Positions 22,468 through 30,193 of a DNA stretch of 37,581 nt are shown piece by piece (position 1 is the stretch's first letter; each line of letters begins with the position of its first letter). The DNA is taken from positions 1 to 37,581 of the forward strand of contig JAFXTM010000110.1 in the NCBI GenBank assembly GCA_017535865.1, given 5' to 3'. A program made the position numbers and the translations under genes. The notes below the pieces were generated by a model. It was not told where the DNA came from. It ran no database searches and was given only the letters and a program-made list of their open reading frames with translations. The DNA comes from Oscillospiraceae bacterium (GTDB lineage Bacteria; Bacillota; Clostridia; Oscillospirales; Oscillospiraceae).

Positions 22468-23679
22468 TCAGGCTTCTGCGATGATGCGGCGGATCACCTT
22501 TTCGCAGCGCTGCCGGTCATAGACCACAGGCACCGGATAGACCGGGTTTGCCTCCGCCAGCGCCCACGTGACCATCTGCGGGATGTCCTCTTCCTTGATG
22601 AAATCAAAGCCGGTGGGGATCTCCATACGGCGGTTCATAGCGCGGATCTCGGCGATAAAGGCCTTCGCCTTTTCCTCGTCCGTGCCGGCTGTCCGCACGC
22701 CGGTCAGCTCCGCCAGATGCGCAAGCTTTTCGTAGACCGCAGCGCCGTAGTCCTCCAGCACGATGGGCAGGATGACCGCGTTGGCAAGACCATGCGGGGT
22801 ATTGTACAGGCCGCCCAGCGTGTGCGCGATGGCGTGGACATTTCCCACGCCGGCGCGGGTAAAGGCAAAGCCCGCCTTATAGGCGGCGATCAGCATCTCG
22901 GTGCGCGCCTCCATGTCGCCGCCGTCGCGGTACGCCCGCTCCAGAAACCGGAAGATCCCACAGACCGCTTCCTCCGCGAGCCGGATACTCTCTTTGGTAT
23001 TGTACGTCCAGCAGACGTATGCCTCGACCGCATGGGTCAGGGCGTCCATGCCGGTGGTCGACGTGATTTTCGGCGGCAGCCCGCGGGTCATTTCCGGGTC
23101 GAGCACCGCGTACTTCGGCACGAGATGCAGGTCCATCAGCGCATACTTGTGGTGCGTCTCGCCGTCGGTGATAACGGCGGCAATGGTCGTCTCCGATCCG
23201 GTCCCCGCCGTCGTGGGGACGGCGATGAAGGGCGGCAGCTTCTTGTTGACCTTCAGCAGACCGGCCATACGGCCGACCTCGACCCCGGGCCGTACCACGC
23301 AGGCGGCCGCCGCCTTTGCCGCGTCCATGGGCGATCCTCCGCCGATGGCAATAAAGCCCTCGCAGGCCTGCTCCCGATACAGATCCCGGACGCAGTTGAC
23401 CGTGTTGACCGAGGGGTTGGCCTCGACCTCGGCAAACAGCGTGTAGGCGATCCCTGCGCCGTCCAGCTCCGCCAAAATCTGAGGAGCCAGCTTTTTGCCC
23501 ACGGTCGGTCCGGTGACGACCATGACTTTCTTGACCTTCTCCCGCCGGAGCAGCTCCGGTATCTTTTTCACGCTGCCCGCGCCGGAGACCGGGATCGGTT
23601 TCCTCCAGTACAGAAAACGCGCCCCGATGTTGAAGACAGCCTGGAAGCTGCGACAGTACGCTTTGTTGATGGCCGCCAT
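22468..23679 (-). CDS. Iron-containing alcohol dehydrogenase
   Basis: A group III NAD(P)-dependent alcohol dehydrogenase, 403 residues, cytoplasmic. It shows the GGGSPMDAAK nucleotide-binding motif (residues about 112-121), PTTAGTGSE, and the metal ligands in TGMDALTHAVEAYV (Asp, His) and GNVHAIAHTLGGLYNTPHGLANAV (His, His). These motifs fit the PF00465 family of fermentative alcohol, butanol and propanediol dehydrogenases; the substrate is unclear. AGGAGG precedes the ATG. It has a clear promoter and a leader of about 80 bases. It is separated from the lipoprotein gene by about 170 bases with no feature seen. Confidence 0.92.
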   Translation of the reverse strand: MAAINKAYCRSFQAVFNIGARFLYWRKPIPVSGAGSVKKIPELLRREKVKKVMVVTGPTVGKKLAPQILAELDGAGIAYTLFAEVEANPSVNTVNCVRDLYREQACEGFIAIGGGSPMDAAKAAAACVVRPGVEVGRMAGLLKVNKKLPPFIAVPTTAGTGSETTIAAVITDGETHHKYALMDLHLVPKYAVLDPEMTRGLPPKITSTTGMDALTHAVEAYVCWTYNTKESIRLAEEAVCGIFRFLERAYRDGGDMEARTEMLIAAYKAGFAFTRAGVGNVHAIAHTLGGLYNTPHGLANAVILPIVLEDYGAAVYEKLAHLAELTGVRTAGTDEEKAKAFIAEIRAMNRRMEIPTGFDFIKEEDIPQMVTWALAEANPVYPVPVVYDRQRCEKVIRRIIAEA

Positions 23680-23764
23680 GGTTTTCTCCTCCTGTTTCGG
23701 TCATTGGATTCAGGGGGCTGCGCCGCCGTCTTCATGCGCTTCCCCGCTCATTTATAACAAAGAT

Positions 23765-23793
23765 ATTATAGCTTTTTTCACAGCGGCTTACAA
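23765..23793 (-). promoter_or_regulatory. Promoter of the alcohol dehydrogenase
   Basis: On the minus strand TTGTAA (23793-23788), 17-bp spacer, TATAAT (23770-23765). Confidence 0.65.
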
Positions 23794-23896
23794 GGGAGAG
23801 AGAACAGAAAAAACGCTCTCCAAGTCCCGCACGAGCTGCCGCCCCCTGCTTTTTGCCCCTTCAAAATGCCGTATTTCCCGGCTTCCCGGGGAAAAC

Positions 23897-23925
23897 TTGC
23901 ATTTTGTCGAGAAAAAGAGTAGAAT
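23897..23925 (+). promoter_or_regulatory. Promoter of the lysozyme-like gene
   Basis: TTGCAT (23897-23902), 17-bp spacer, TAGAAT (23920-23925), 23 bases before the ATG. Confidence 0.6.
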
Positions 23926-23948
23926 AGCATCATCAAGAGGAGGCGTAA

Positions 23949-24581
23949 ATGAAAAAAGCAAAGCAAATTCTGGCGCTTGCCCTCGTGTTTATTCTTCTTG
24001 CAGGCACCGCCGCTTTCGCCGACGAGCCCGTTTTCACCGAGCGGAAAGGCAAGGGCGTGGAGGCGTGGCTGTGGGAGGAACTTTCACAGTACAGTCCGTC
24101 CGACGTGGTGACAGCCGGAGTGCTGAGTTACTTCTGGCGGGAATCGCAGTATCGCTCGGACGCGGTCGCAGGCTGGGGTTCTTCCCTCGCCGGATACGGG
24201 ATCGACCTCTGCGAGACCGTGACTGAGGAGACCGACAAGGGGCTTGAGGACGGATCGAGCCGCTCGTATTTTATCCGCAAGGCGCGGCGCTACGGCGGCT
24301 ATGGCTTGGGGCAATGGCGCAATTCGGACTATCTCGGCGACCTGTATGACTTCGCGCAGGATTACGGGACGTCGGTCGGCGACGCGAAGATGCAGTGCGC
24401 TTATATTTTTGAATCGCTCCGGGACAACAGGAAGCTTTGGAAAAAACTGAGACGCTGCCTTGACCCGGAGCGCGCCGGCAGGCTGATCGCCATTTACTAT
24501 GACGGCTCCCAAAGCGGCGCGCCGTATATGGGCTACAAGGCTGGTCGCCTGTACGAGAAGTACCATGAAGCGGACGCCTGA
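23949..24581 (+). CDS. Secreted lysozyme-like protein (phage tail lysozyme fold)
   Basis: 210 residues. A signal peptide (1-24, ending AFA) is followed by a domain resembling phage tail-tip lysozyme: VVTAGVLSYFWRESQYRSDAV (helix with the likely catalytic Glu of WRES), YGGYGLGQWRNSDYLGDLYDFAQDYG, then MQCAYIFESLRDNRKLWKKLRR. The Gly-Leu-Gly-Gln-Trp turn is the family's typical mark. It would cleave peptidoglycan outside the cell. There is no anchor or binding repeat, so it is probably released or very short-acting. GAGGAGG precedes the ATG. Standing alone with its own promoter, it is more likely a cellular gene than prophage debris. Confidence 0.72.
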   Translation: MKKAKQILALALVFILLAGTAAFADEPVFTERKGKGVEAWLWEELSQYSPSDVVTAGVLSYFWRESQYRSDAVAGWGSSLAGYGIDLCETVTEETDKGLEDGSSRSYFIRKARRYGGYGLGQWRNSDYLGDLYDFAQDYGTSVGDAKMQCAYIFESLRDNRKLWKKLRRCLDPERAGRLIAIYYDGSQSGAPYMGYKAGRLYEKYHEADA

Positions 24582-24642
24582 CAGGGGGAAGGGACGCTTG
24601 TGTCCCGCCGCACGATCGCGCGATATTGTCAGCCGATTTACA

Positions 24643-24676
24643 GAATCACCCGATCCCTCAGGGGATCGGGTGATTC
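24643..24676. terminator. Terminator between convergent genes
   Basis: A 15-bp perfect stem (24643-24657 with 24662-24676) with a 4-base loop, 10 bases from the stop of the minus-strand hydrolase gene. Confidence 0.75.
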
Positions 24677-24685
24677 GTATTTATC

Positions 24686-25837
24686 TCACTCGTTCGTTTG
24701 CTTCCTCCGACACTGTTTCCGCTTTTCCTCGTCGTAATCGACCCGGATGTATTTGCTTACCCAGGCGGGATCCCCTTCTTCGCTGCCCGCTTCCGTCCCG
24801 CAGCCGGTACAGAGATCCTCTGCAATTTCTTCGATCACATCCCGCAGCTCCAAGTCCTGCAGATAGAAGTCCGGAATGGCGTCAAGACCGAGCGCCGCGC
24901 CGAGGATATTGCCGGTCACGGCCCCGGTGGAATCGCTGTCGCCGCTGTGATTGACCGAGGCGACGATGGCTTTCTCAAAGTCATGGGGATACTTCAGCGC
25001 ACAGTACACCGCGATAGCCAGCGTCTCCTCCGCGACCCAGCCCCCGCCGAGGCTGCGGAAAGCGTCCGGCGGCTCCGTACCCTCCTGAGAAAGCTCGATC
25101 GCCCGCTGCATCAGCGTCTGAAAATGCTCCATGTGCTCCGCGTCGGGAAACAGCGTCTGCACGGCTGCCATGGCCTCCCGCACAGCCGACAGGATCTCGC
25201 CGTGTTCCCCTGACGCGAGGCTGCGGACGATGTGCACCAGCGCCGCGGCGGGGATATAGCCCAACTCATGGCCATGGGTAATAGCCGCCGCTTCCGCGCC
25301 GAGCATATCGATCTCCGGCTTTGTCCAACCCGCTTTGTCGCAGAAAAACAGCCCGATCGGTGCGACGCGCATCACACCGCCGCAGCCCTTGCTGTTGTTG
25401 ATCGGCTTTTCGATCGTTCCCTTGCCGCCGCTTTCCAGCGCGGACAAACAGGTTATGCCGGGCGCCCGGCGGTGATAGAAGGCCGGTAGATTGGCAAGCC
25501 AGGATATACGTGTTCTCTCTGACTGGCAGGGCAGTATTCTTGTCTGGGTGTCGAGCCAGTCCAGATAGGCAAGGCGGATATACTCGCTTTCGGGAGCACC
25601 GATCCCACGCCGCCCGCCGCGCGTCCGGCCATAGAGCAGACCGACGGCTGTGAACAGCGTCATCTGCGTGTCGTCGGAGATCTGTGCTTTCCCTGCACGC
25701 GGCTCATAGCGTGTGATCCCCTGCGGGCCATAGGCGCAGACGATCTCCGACTTACTCATAAACTCCACGGCATACCCCAGCGCATCTCCGACCGCGCCGC
25801 CGAGCAGACAGCCTTTGAATCTGCTGCAATCACGCAT
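24686..25837 (-). CDS. ADP-ribosylglycohydrolase family protein (DraG-like)
   Basis: A cytoplasmic hydrolase of 383 residues. It opens with FKGCLLGGAVGDALGYAVEF, carries the metal site SDDTQMT near residue 55 and the C-terminal VNHSGDSDSTGAVTGNILGAALG, whose Asp residues bind the two Mg/Mn ions. Family members remove ADP-ribose from proteins or small molecules. No ADP-ribosyltransferase gene is next to it, so the target is unknown. The C-terminal tail beyond about residue 335 (CTGCGTEAGSEEGD) is charged and contains Cys residues. AAGGAG lies 12 bases before the ATG. Confidence 0.9.
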   Translation of the reverse strand: MRDCSRFKGCLLGGAVGDALGYAVEFMSKSEIVCAYGPQGITRYEPRAGKAQISDDTQMTLFTAVGLLYGRTRGGRRGIGAPESEYIRLAYLDWLDTQTRILPCQSERTRISWLANLPAFYHRRAPGITCLSALESGGKGTIEKPINNSKGCGGVMRVAPIGLFFCDKAGWTKPEIDMLGAEAAAITHGHELGYIPAAALVHIVRSLASGEHGEILSAVREAMAAVQTLFPDAEHMEHFQTLMQRAIELSQEGTEPPDAFRSLGGGWVAEETLAIAVYCALKYPHDFEKAIVASVNHSGDSDSTGAVTGNILGAALGLDAIPDFYLQDLELRDVIEEIAEDLCTGCGTEAGSEEGDPAWVSKYIRVDYDEEKRKQCRRKQTNE

Positions 25838-25855
25838 GGAATGTGATTTCTCCTT

Positions 25856-26017
25856 TCACTGCCTGTATGGGCACTCCGTCCGGCATATACGGCCGGCATC
25901 GCAAAAGCCAGCGCCGCCGGACAGGGGCACGATCATGCCGGTCATGTCTGTCATGCTGCGCCTGGATCTATTTCGGATCAGCGTCGGCGCTTCTGCCGGC
26001 GTTTTGACCTCCGGCAT
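25856..26017 (-). CDS. Possible small ORF upstream of the DraG-like gene (53 aa)
   Basis: It begins MPEVKTPAEAPTL, contains TDMTGMIVPLSGGAG and ends with a Cys/Arg-rich tail. GGAGG lies 8 bases before its ATG, and its stop is 19 bases upstream of the next ATG. The Gly-rich block vaguely recalls the C-terminus of short-chain dehydrogenases, so this could be a degraded gene end. A real small protein or leader peptide is also possible. Weak evidence. Confidence 0.3.
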   Translation of the reverse strand: MPEVKTPAEAPTLIRNRSRRSMTDMTGMIVPLSGGAGFCDAGRICRTECPYRQ

Positions 26018-26303
26018 CTCTTAGACCTCCGCAGAGCAAAAAGGATCGGATCCTCGATCCCTTTCGCCATCCGATGATCCTTTCGATGTGGAGGGAGATC
26101 CCGGAAACGCCCGGCCTCTCAAGGCCCGCACTTAATACGTGCCTATAACAGTGCGGTTTCTGCAACGGTCAGGGCTTTCTCCCCCGGTTATCCCGCCGCA
26201 TTGTTGTTGAATTCCGGATTGTAAACGCAGTTTTCCGAATCCGAATGGTCTGCGCGGAGGCGCTGGTAAACACATGCGGGATGATTCCGCACCTTCGCTG
26301 TTG
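26018..26303. other. Intergenic region without recognised gene
   Basis: Contains the hairpin at 26040-26083 listed separately. The rest has patches of dyad symmetry (for example around 26214-26245, TTCCGGATT against TCCGAATCCG) but no coding frame with a ribosome binding site. Confidence 0.4.
26035..26083 (-). terminator. Probable terminator of the HAD phosphatase transcript
   Basis: On the minus strand AAAGGAT[CAT]CGGAT (26083-26069) pairs with ATCCGATCCTTT (26051-26040) with a 3-base bulge, followed by TTT. Confidence 0.45.
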
Positions 26304-27137
26304 TCAAACGGTCGGTATCACTCTTCTTATCAGATCCGCGATCGCGCTGTCGTTATGAGAACGCAGGGTATATCTGCAAGCCGCCTTTATCTCGTCTATG
26401 GCATTCTCAGGCGCACAGGGCACATCGACAGTATTGAGCATCTCCCAATCGTTCCAATAGTCGCCGACAGCAAACAACGTGCGGGACCTGTATGCCTGGA
26501 TCTGCCGCAGGAACGCAACAGCCGTGCCCTTGTTCACGCCCGGAGGCAAAAGCTCCTGGTATTTGCCGATCTTTACGACATCGGTCGTGCCTTCTATCAG
26601 GCTGAGCCGTTTTTCATACCCTTTTTCTCTCAGGAACGCTCTCATGGGCGCGAGCGCATCCACTTCGCGCTCCAGCATCACGATTTTGATCCAGTCCTTT
26701 TCCATCAGCTGTTCCATCGGCAGGAAGGACGTCGGCTGGTGGATCCGCAAATAACCGGGATCTGCTTCTTCAAGAGGGCTGGCATAGAAGATCCCCTCTG
26801 TCGTGTAGATCCGGATATCCAGAGGCAGGCCAGTGTCCCGGCAATGGACCGCCACATCCGCTCCCGCTTCCTTATCCATGAGAACGGTCTTCAGGTATTG
26901 ATGATTCACAAAATCGTACACAGCCGCACCGTTAAGAACGATAGACGGTCCGTTGATGGGCAGGTCCGGAAGATGGCGTCTCGCGTTATGCGGTTCGCGT
27001 CCGGATGCGATAGCAAAGAGGCCGCCGGCGGCAATGTAGTCTTCGATCGCTTTGCGGTCCGATTCGGAAACAAGGCCATTGGAATTAAACAGGGTCCCGT
27101 CCAGATCGGTCAGAATGGCTGTATGGTTGTATAGCAT
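26304..27137 (-). CDS. Cof-type HAD-IIB phosphatase
   Basis: A 277-residue cytoplasmic hydrolase. Motif I is DLDGTL (nucleophile Asp about residue 11, acid/base Asp13). ASGRE supplies motif II. The Lys of motif III lies near VKIGKYQELLPPGVNKG, and GDYWNDWEML is motif IV. The alpha/beta cap between motifs II and III assigns it to the Cof/IIB group, which dephosphorylates sugar phosphates, flavin intermediates or PLP. The substrate is not predictable. GAAGGAG precedes the ATG. There is no operon partner. Confidence 0.9.
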   Translation of the reverse strand: MLYNHTAILTDLDGTLFNSNGLVSESDRKAIEDYIAAGGLFAIASGREPHNARRHLPDLPINGPSIVLNGAAVYDFVNHQYLKTVLMDKEAGADVAVHCRDTGLPLDIRIYTTEGIFYASPLEEADPGYLRIHQPTSFLPMEQLMEKDWIKIVMLEREVDALAPMRAFLREKGYEKRLSLIEGTTDVVKIGKYQELLPPGVNKGTAVAFLRQIQAYRSRTLFAVGDYWNDWEMLNTVDVPCAPENAIDEIKAACRYTLRSHNDSAIADLIRRVIPTV

Positions 27138-27470
27138 ATCGGCACTCCTTCGGGCTGATTCTGTCTTGATTTGCGTGCTGTTATCCCGTGCGAAGCGGCA
27201 TCGGTTTTTTCTGTGCGCTCAGAATTTTCTGTGCGCTCAGAAAGGGTATGTAAGAGACTGCGTTTTTTCTGTGTATCGCTCATGCTGCAGCAGAACAACG
27301 AATGCGGCAAAGCGTGCACCTATCCGGTCTTCGAACAAATCATCCCAGTCAAACTCTCGAGTTGGGAGCAGTTTCTTTATGCTTTCACCTGTGCCGAAGC
27401 CCGGCCCCCTGGTCGATTCGCGCAAAACAGGCGCGGCAGCCGCGAGGGCCTCCTCTGGTCACTCAACAGA
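27138..27470. other. Intergenic region with tandem repeat
   Basis: Between the HAD gene and the tRNA-Pro terminator. It holds the two perfect 18-bp repeats at 27207-27242. No gene recognised. Confidence 0.4.
27207..27242 (+). repeat. Perfect tandem duplication of an 18-bp unit
   Basis: The unit TTTTCTGTGCGCTCAGAA occurs twice in a row (27207-27224, 27225-27242). CTGTGCGCTCAG is partly self-complementary. It lies upstream of the minus-strand HAD gene. Confidence 0.8.
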
Positions 27471-27503
27471 AAAACAGGCTCCCCCATAAGGGAGAGCCCG
27501 TTC
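27471..27503 (-). terminator. Terminator of tRNA-Pro
   Basis: On the minus strand GGGCTCTCCC and GGGGGAGCC form a stem around TTAT, followed by TGTTTTTCTG. It starts right after the tRNA CCA end. Confidence 0.75.
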
Positions 27504-27504
27504 C

Positions 27505-27580
27505 TGGTCCGAGTGGGGCGATTTGAACGCCCGGCCTCTTGAACCCCATTCAAGCGCGCTACCATCTGCGCTACACCCGG
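27505..27580 (-). tRNA. tRNA-Pro (anticodon GGG)
   Basis: The acceptor stem CCGGGTG pairs with CACTCGG (one G-U pair). The D arm is GCGCAGATGGTAGCGC. The anticodon stem CTTGA/TCAAG frames loop ATGGGGT with anticodon GGG, reading CCC/CCU. The T arm is GGGCG/CGCCC and the CCA is encoded. A leader of about 60 bases and a TATAAT box at 27649-27644 (minus) precede it. Confidence 0.94.
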
Positions 27581-27708
27581 ATAGCTCAAGACCGGCACAC
27601 CGGTTCTTGTATATAAAAGCGAGGCTCCTGGCCTTGCCGCCCGATTATATTAGCACAAGCGTGCGGCAAGGTCAAGTCTTTTTTTCAGTTTTTTGCTTTT
27701 TTCCGCAC

Positions 27709-28539
27709 TTACTCGGTAAAGTGGATATGGTTGTTGATGTGATCCTGGCAGAAGCAGTGATATCCGGCGCAGCGGGAACAATAGCGGAATTCAAGCTCCG
27801 GATAGTCCGTGTCCGTACGGCCGCAGACCGCACACTTATGCGTGTACAGCTGCTCCCGCTGTTCCCGGCGAATCTTTGCGGAGGCGCGGCGGAAGTTCAC
27901 GGTGCCCGCCGTCGGGCGGCGCGGGATCGCGCGCAGCAGCTCACCGCCGCAGAACACGAAGAAGTTCAGCACCGCCACGATGGGCAGAAGGTTCTCGGGG
28001 AAGGAGGCCGTGAGGATGCTCATCAGGAAGAAGGCGGCGTCCACCAGCGCGAGCCACTTCATTTTTATGGGAATCAGGAAGAAGAGCAGCACCTGCATGT
28101 CCGGAAACATGGCCGCAAAGGAAAAGAACATGGACAGATACACATATTCCGCATTGAGCTGGATGGATCTTTTTGTGATGAAATGGATCGCGAAGCCGTA
28201 AAGCAGCGTCAGAAGGATCCCGGAAAAGAAATAAATATTGAATTTCGGCGTGCCCCAATACTGCTCCAGCGTACTGCCGATCCAGTAATAGAAATAAAAC
28301 GCAATAAAAGCCAGCAGCCCCGTGCTGGGCGGATACAGGGCGAAGGTGACGATCCGCCACACCTGCCCTCTCAGGACCAGCTCGGGATCAAAGCTCAGGT
28401 AGCTCAACAGCACATTGTTCACCGCGCCGAGCAGCCAGAAAGCCACGTTCGCGATACACACGTATTTCATCAGATTCGGGATGCCGAAGTTCGGATGCTT
28501 CCGACAGAATCGGTCGATATAGGTCATGGGATCTTTCAT
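27709..28539 (-). CDS. Rhomboid-like membrane protein with C-terminal zinc ribbon, probably proteolytically inactive
   Basis: 276 residues. The start at 28539 has AAGGAG; a longer frame to 28650 has none. Six hydrophobic helices follow the rhomboid layout: helix 1 (YVCIANVAFWLLGAV), the L1-like segment GQVWRIVTFALYP, then YYWIGSTLEQYWGTPKFNIYFFSGILLTLL. At the place of the catalytic GxSG helix the sequence is NAEYVYLSMFFSFAAMFPD, without the Gly-x-Ser-Gly, and the later helix lacks the paired His. It therefore looks like a pseudoprotease or a Der1-like binder. The tail carries CAVCG...CSRCAGYHCFCQDH, a likely zinc ribbon. Confidence 0.78.
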   Translation of the reverse strand: MKDPMTYIDRFCRKHPNFGIPNLMKYVCIANVAFWLLGAVNNVLLSYLSFDPELVLRGQVWRIVTFALYPPSTGLLAFIAFYFYYWIGSTLEQYWGTPKFNIYFFSGILLTLLYGFAIHFITKRSIQLNAEYVYLSMFFSFAAMFPDMQVLLFFLIPIKMKWLALVDAAFFLMSILTASFPENLLPIVAVLNFFVFCGGELLRAIPRRPTAGTVNFRRASAKIRREQREQLYTHKCAVCGRTDTDYPELEFRYCSRCAGYHCFCQDHINNHIHFTE

Positions 28540-28602
28540 GTGTTCCACTCCTTTGCGGGTGCTACCATCATAAGCTTTTTGCCGGACAAAGTCTATAAGA
28601 AA

Positions 28603-28631
28603 TTGTAAAATCTGCGCCGCTGTGATAAAAT
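28603..28631 (+). promoter_or_regulatory. Promoter of the PatB/MalY gene
   Basis: TTGTAA (28603-28608), 17-bp spacer, TAAAAT (28626-28631). Confidence 0.55.
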
Positions 28632-28664
28632 GATCGATAACAATGCGCAAAGGAGCGATATGCC

Positions 28665-29858
28665 GTGTCTTACGATTTTTCCACGATACTGGAACGTGAG
28701 GGAAAGGATTCCATCGCCGCAGATCGCATCCCCATCCCCGGCGCCGCGGTTCGGAACGGCTTCTCCCGCATCCCCATGTGGATCGCGGACATGAGCTTTC
28801 CGACCGCCCCGGAGATCCTCGCCGCCATGCACGAGCGGCTCGACTTTCCCTCCTTCGGCTACTATGCCCTGCCGGACGCCTATTACGGGAGCATCATCGC
28901 ATGGCACCGACGCCGCCACGGGACGGAGGGTCTGCTGCCCGAACACATCGGCTACGAAAACGGCGTGCTCGGCGGCGTCAGCACCGCGATCCAGATGCTG
29001 AGCTGCCCGGGAGAAAAGCTGCTGCTCCACTCTCCCACCTACGTCGGCTTCACACACGTGCTGCACGATATCGGCAGAGTTCCGGTGCACAGCGAGCTCA
29101 AGCGGGACCCCGAGGGGATCTGGCGTATGGATTATGCGGACATGGAACAAAAGCTCCGCGAGGAAAAGATCCATCTCGCCATCCTCTGCTCTCCGCACAA
29201 TCCCTGCGGGCGCGTCTGGGAACGCTGGGAGCTCGAGCAGGCCATGGAGCTGTTCCGGCGGTATGACGTCACCGTTATCTCCGACGAGATCTGGTCGGAC
29301 ATCATCATGCCCGGCCACACCCATATCCCGACGCAGAATCTCTCCGAGGACGCGCGGAACCGCACGCTGAGCTTCTACGCGCCCAGCAAGACCTTCTCCC
29401 TGGCGGGCCTGGTGGGCTCCTACCACATCGTCTACGATCCCGCCCTGCGGGACCGGCTCCGCCGCCGCAGTGCGATGAGCCATTACAACGCCGGAAACGT
29501 GCTGTCCATGCACGCGCTGATCGCCGCCTATGACCGGGCCGAGGGTTGGGCCGATGAGATGATCCGCGTGGTGGACGAAAATCTCCGCTTCACCTGTGCG
29601 TTCATCAATGCGCATTTCCCCGGCGTTCGCGTTATGCGCGCCGAGGGCACCTATATGCTCTTTCTGGATTGTGCGGACTGGCTGCGGGAACACGGTGACA
29701 CGCTGGATGCGCTGCTGCGCCGCGGGGCCGAGGTGGGCGTCCTCTGGCAAAACGGCGAGGATTTTTTGTTCCCCGATTCGATCCGCCTCAATCTCGCCCT
29801 GCCGCGTTCGCTGCTCGAGGAAGCGCTGCGGAGACTGCAGGCCTACGTTTTCCTCTAA
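28665..29858 (+). CDS. PLP-dependent C-S lyase / aminotransferase (PatB/MalY family)
   Basis: A cytoplasmic fold-type I PLP enzyme of 397 residues, starting with GTG after AAAGGAG. Typical marks are MWIADMSFPTAPEI near the N-terminus, the PLP-stacking Tyr in SPTYVGF, SPHNPCGRVW, the SDEIWSDI Asp that holds the pyridine nitrogen, and SPSKTFSLAGL with the Schiff-base Lys. The family splits cystathionine or cysteine to release homocysteine or H2S, and in some species acts as a repressor partner (MalY). With the desulfidase at 17098-18372 it would be a second cysteine-degrading activity. Confidence 0.92.
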   Translation: MSYDFSTILEREGKDSIAADRIPIPGAAVRNGFSRIPMWIADMSFPTAPEILAAMHERLDFPSFGYYALPDAYYGSIIAWHRRRHGTEGLLPEHIGYENGVLGGVSTAIQMLSCPGEKLLLHSPTYVGFTHVLHDIGRVPVHSELKRDPEGIWRMDYADMEQKLREEKIHLAILCSPHNPCGRVWERWELEQAMELFRRYDVTVISDEIWSDIIMPGHTHIPTQNLSEDARNRTLSFYAPSKTFSLAGLVGSYHIVYDPALRDRLRRRSAMSHYNAGNVLSMHALIAAYDRAEGWADEMIRVVDENLRFTCAFINAHFPGVRVMRAEGTYMLFLDCADWLREHGDTLDALLRRGAEVGVLWQNGEDFLFPDSIRLNLALPRSLLEEALRRLQAYVFL

Positions 29859-29895
29859 AATCCGTAATTTTTTCCAAAACTTGAGCGTTTCGGCA

Positions 29896-29924
29896 TTGCG
29901 TTGACATAACTTCCGTGTTATACT
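29896..29924 (+). promoter_or_regulatory. Promoter upstream of the small membrane protein
   Basis: TTGCGT (29896-29901), 17-bp spacer, TATACT (29919-29924). A TTGACA also overlaps at 29901-29906 but would give only a 12-bp spacer. Confidence 0.5.
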
Positions 29925-29954
29925 GGTGTCAAATATCATGGAGGAGGCGTTCCC

Positions 29955-30182
29955 ATGCGTGTTTTTCTGTTGATCGTCGTCGGCCTTGCGATCCTTGCGC
30001 TCGACTTTTTTGTAGCCAAGGAATTTTATCTGGCGGCTGCGACGAAAGGCTGGGCCTCGAAAAAGTACTTTTTCTTCGCCTTCTTTTTAACCGTGATCGG
30101 TTATCTGATGATCATCGCTCTCCCGGATCGCGGAAGCGTTTCCGCCGGCAGTTTTGAGAGCCGTGATCTTCCGCAGCTGTGA
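29955..30182 (+). CDS. Small two-helix membrane protein (75 aa)
   Basis: Helix one spans residues 3-20 (VFLLIVVGLAILALDFFVA). A basic loop KGWASKKY follows. Helix two spans about 39-57 (FFFAFFLTVIGYLMIIAL), and there is a short polar tail. I do not recognise a family. GGAGGAGG precedes the ATG with good spacing and a promoter lies upstream, so it is expressed. Its stop codon overlaps the leader of the next gene, whose ATG is 12 bases further on, indicating co-transcription with the large zinc-ribbon membrane protein. Confidence 0.7.
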   Translation: MRVFLLIVVGLAILALDFFVAKEFYLAAATKGWASKKYFFFAFFLTVIGYLMIIALPDRGSVSAGSFESRDLPQL

Positions 30183-30193
30183 GAGGTGCCGGT

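Noticed and set aside
21985-23757. Plus-strand open frame of 590 codons
   Set aside because: It is antisense to the alcohol dehydrogenase and part of the LRR lipoprotein, both with clear motifs. It reflects codon bias of GC-rich genes.
23949-24581. Prophage endolysin remnant
   Set aside because: It has a Sec signal peptide and its own promoter, and no phage genes lie around it. A host-secreted enzyme is the simpler reading.
27237-27425. Minus-strand 62-codon frame (contains EFDWDDLFE)
   Set aside because: It starts at an unsupported TTG without a ribosome binding site, overlaps the 18-bp tandem repeat, and resembles nothing I can name.
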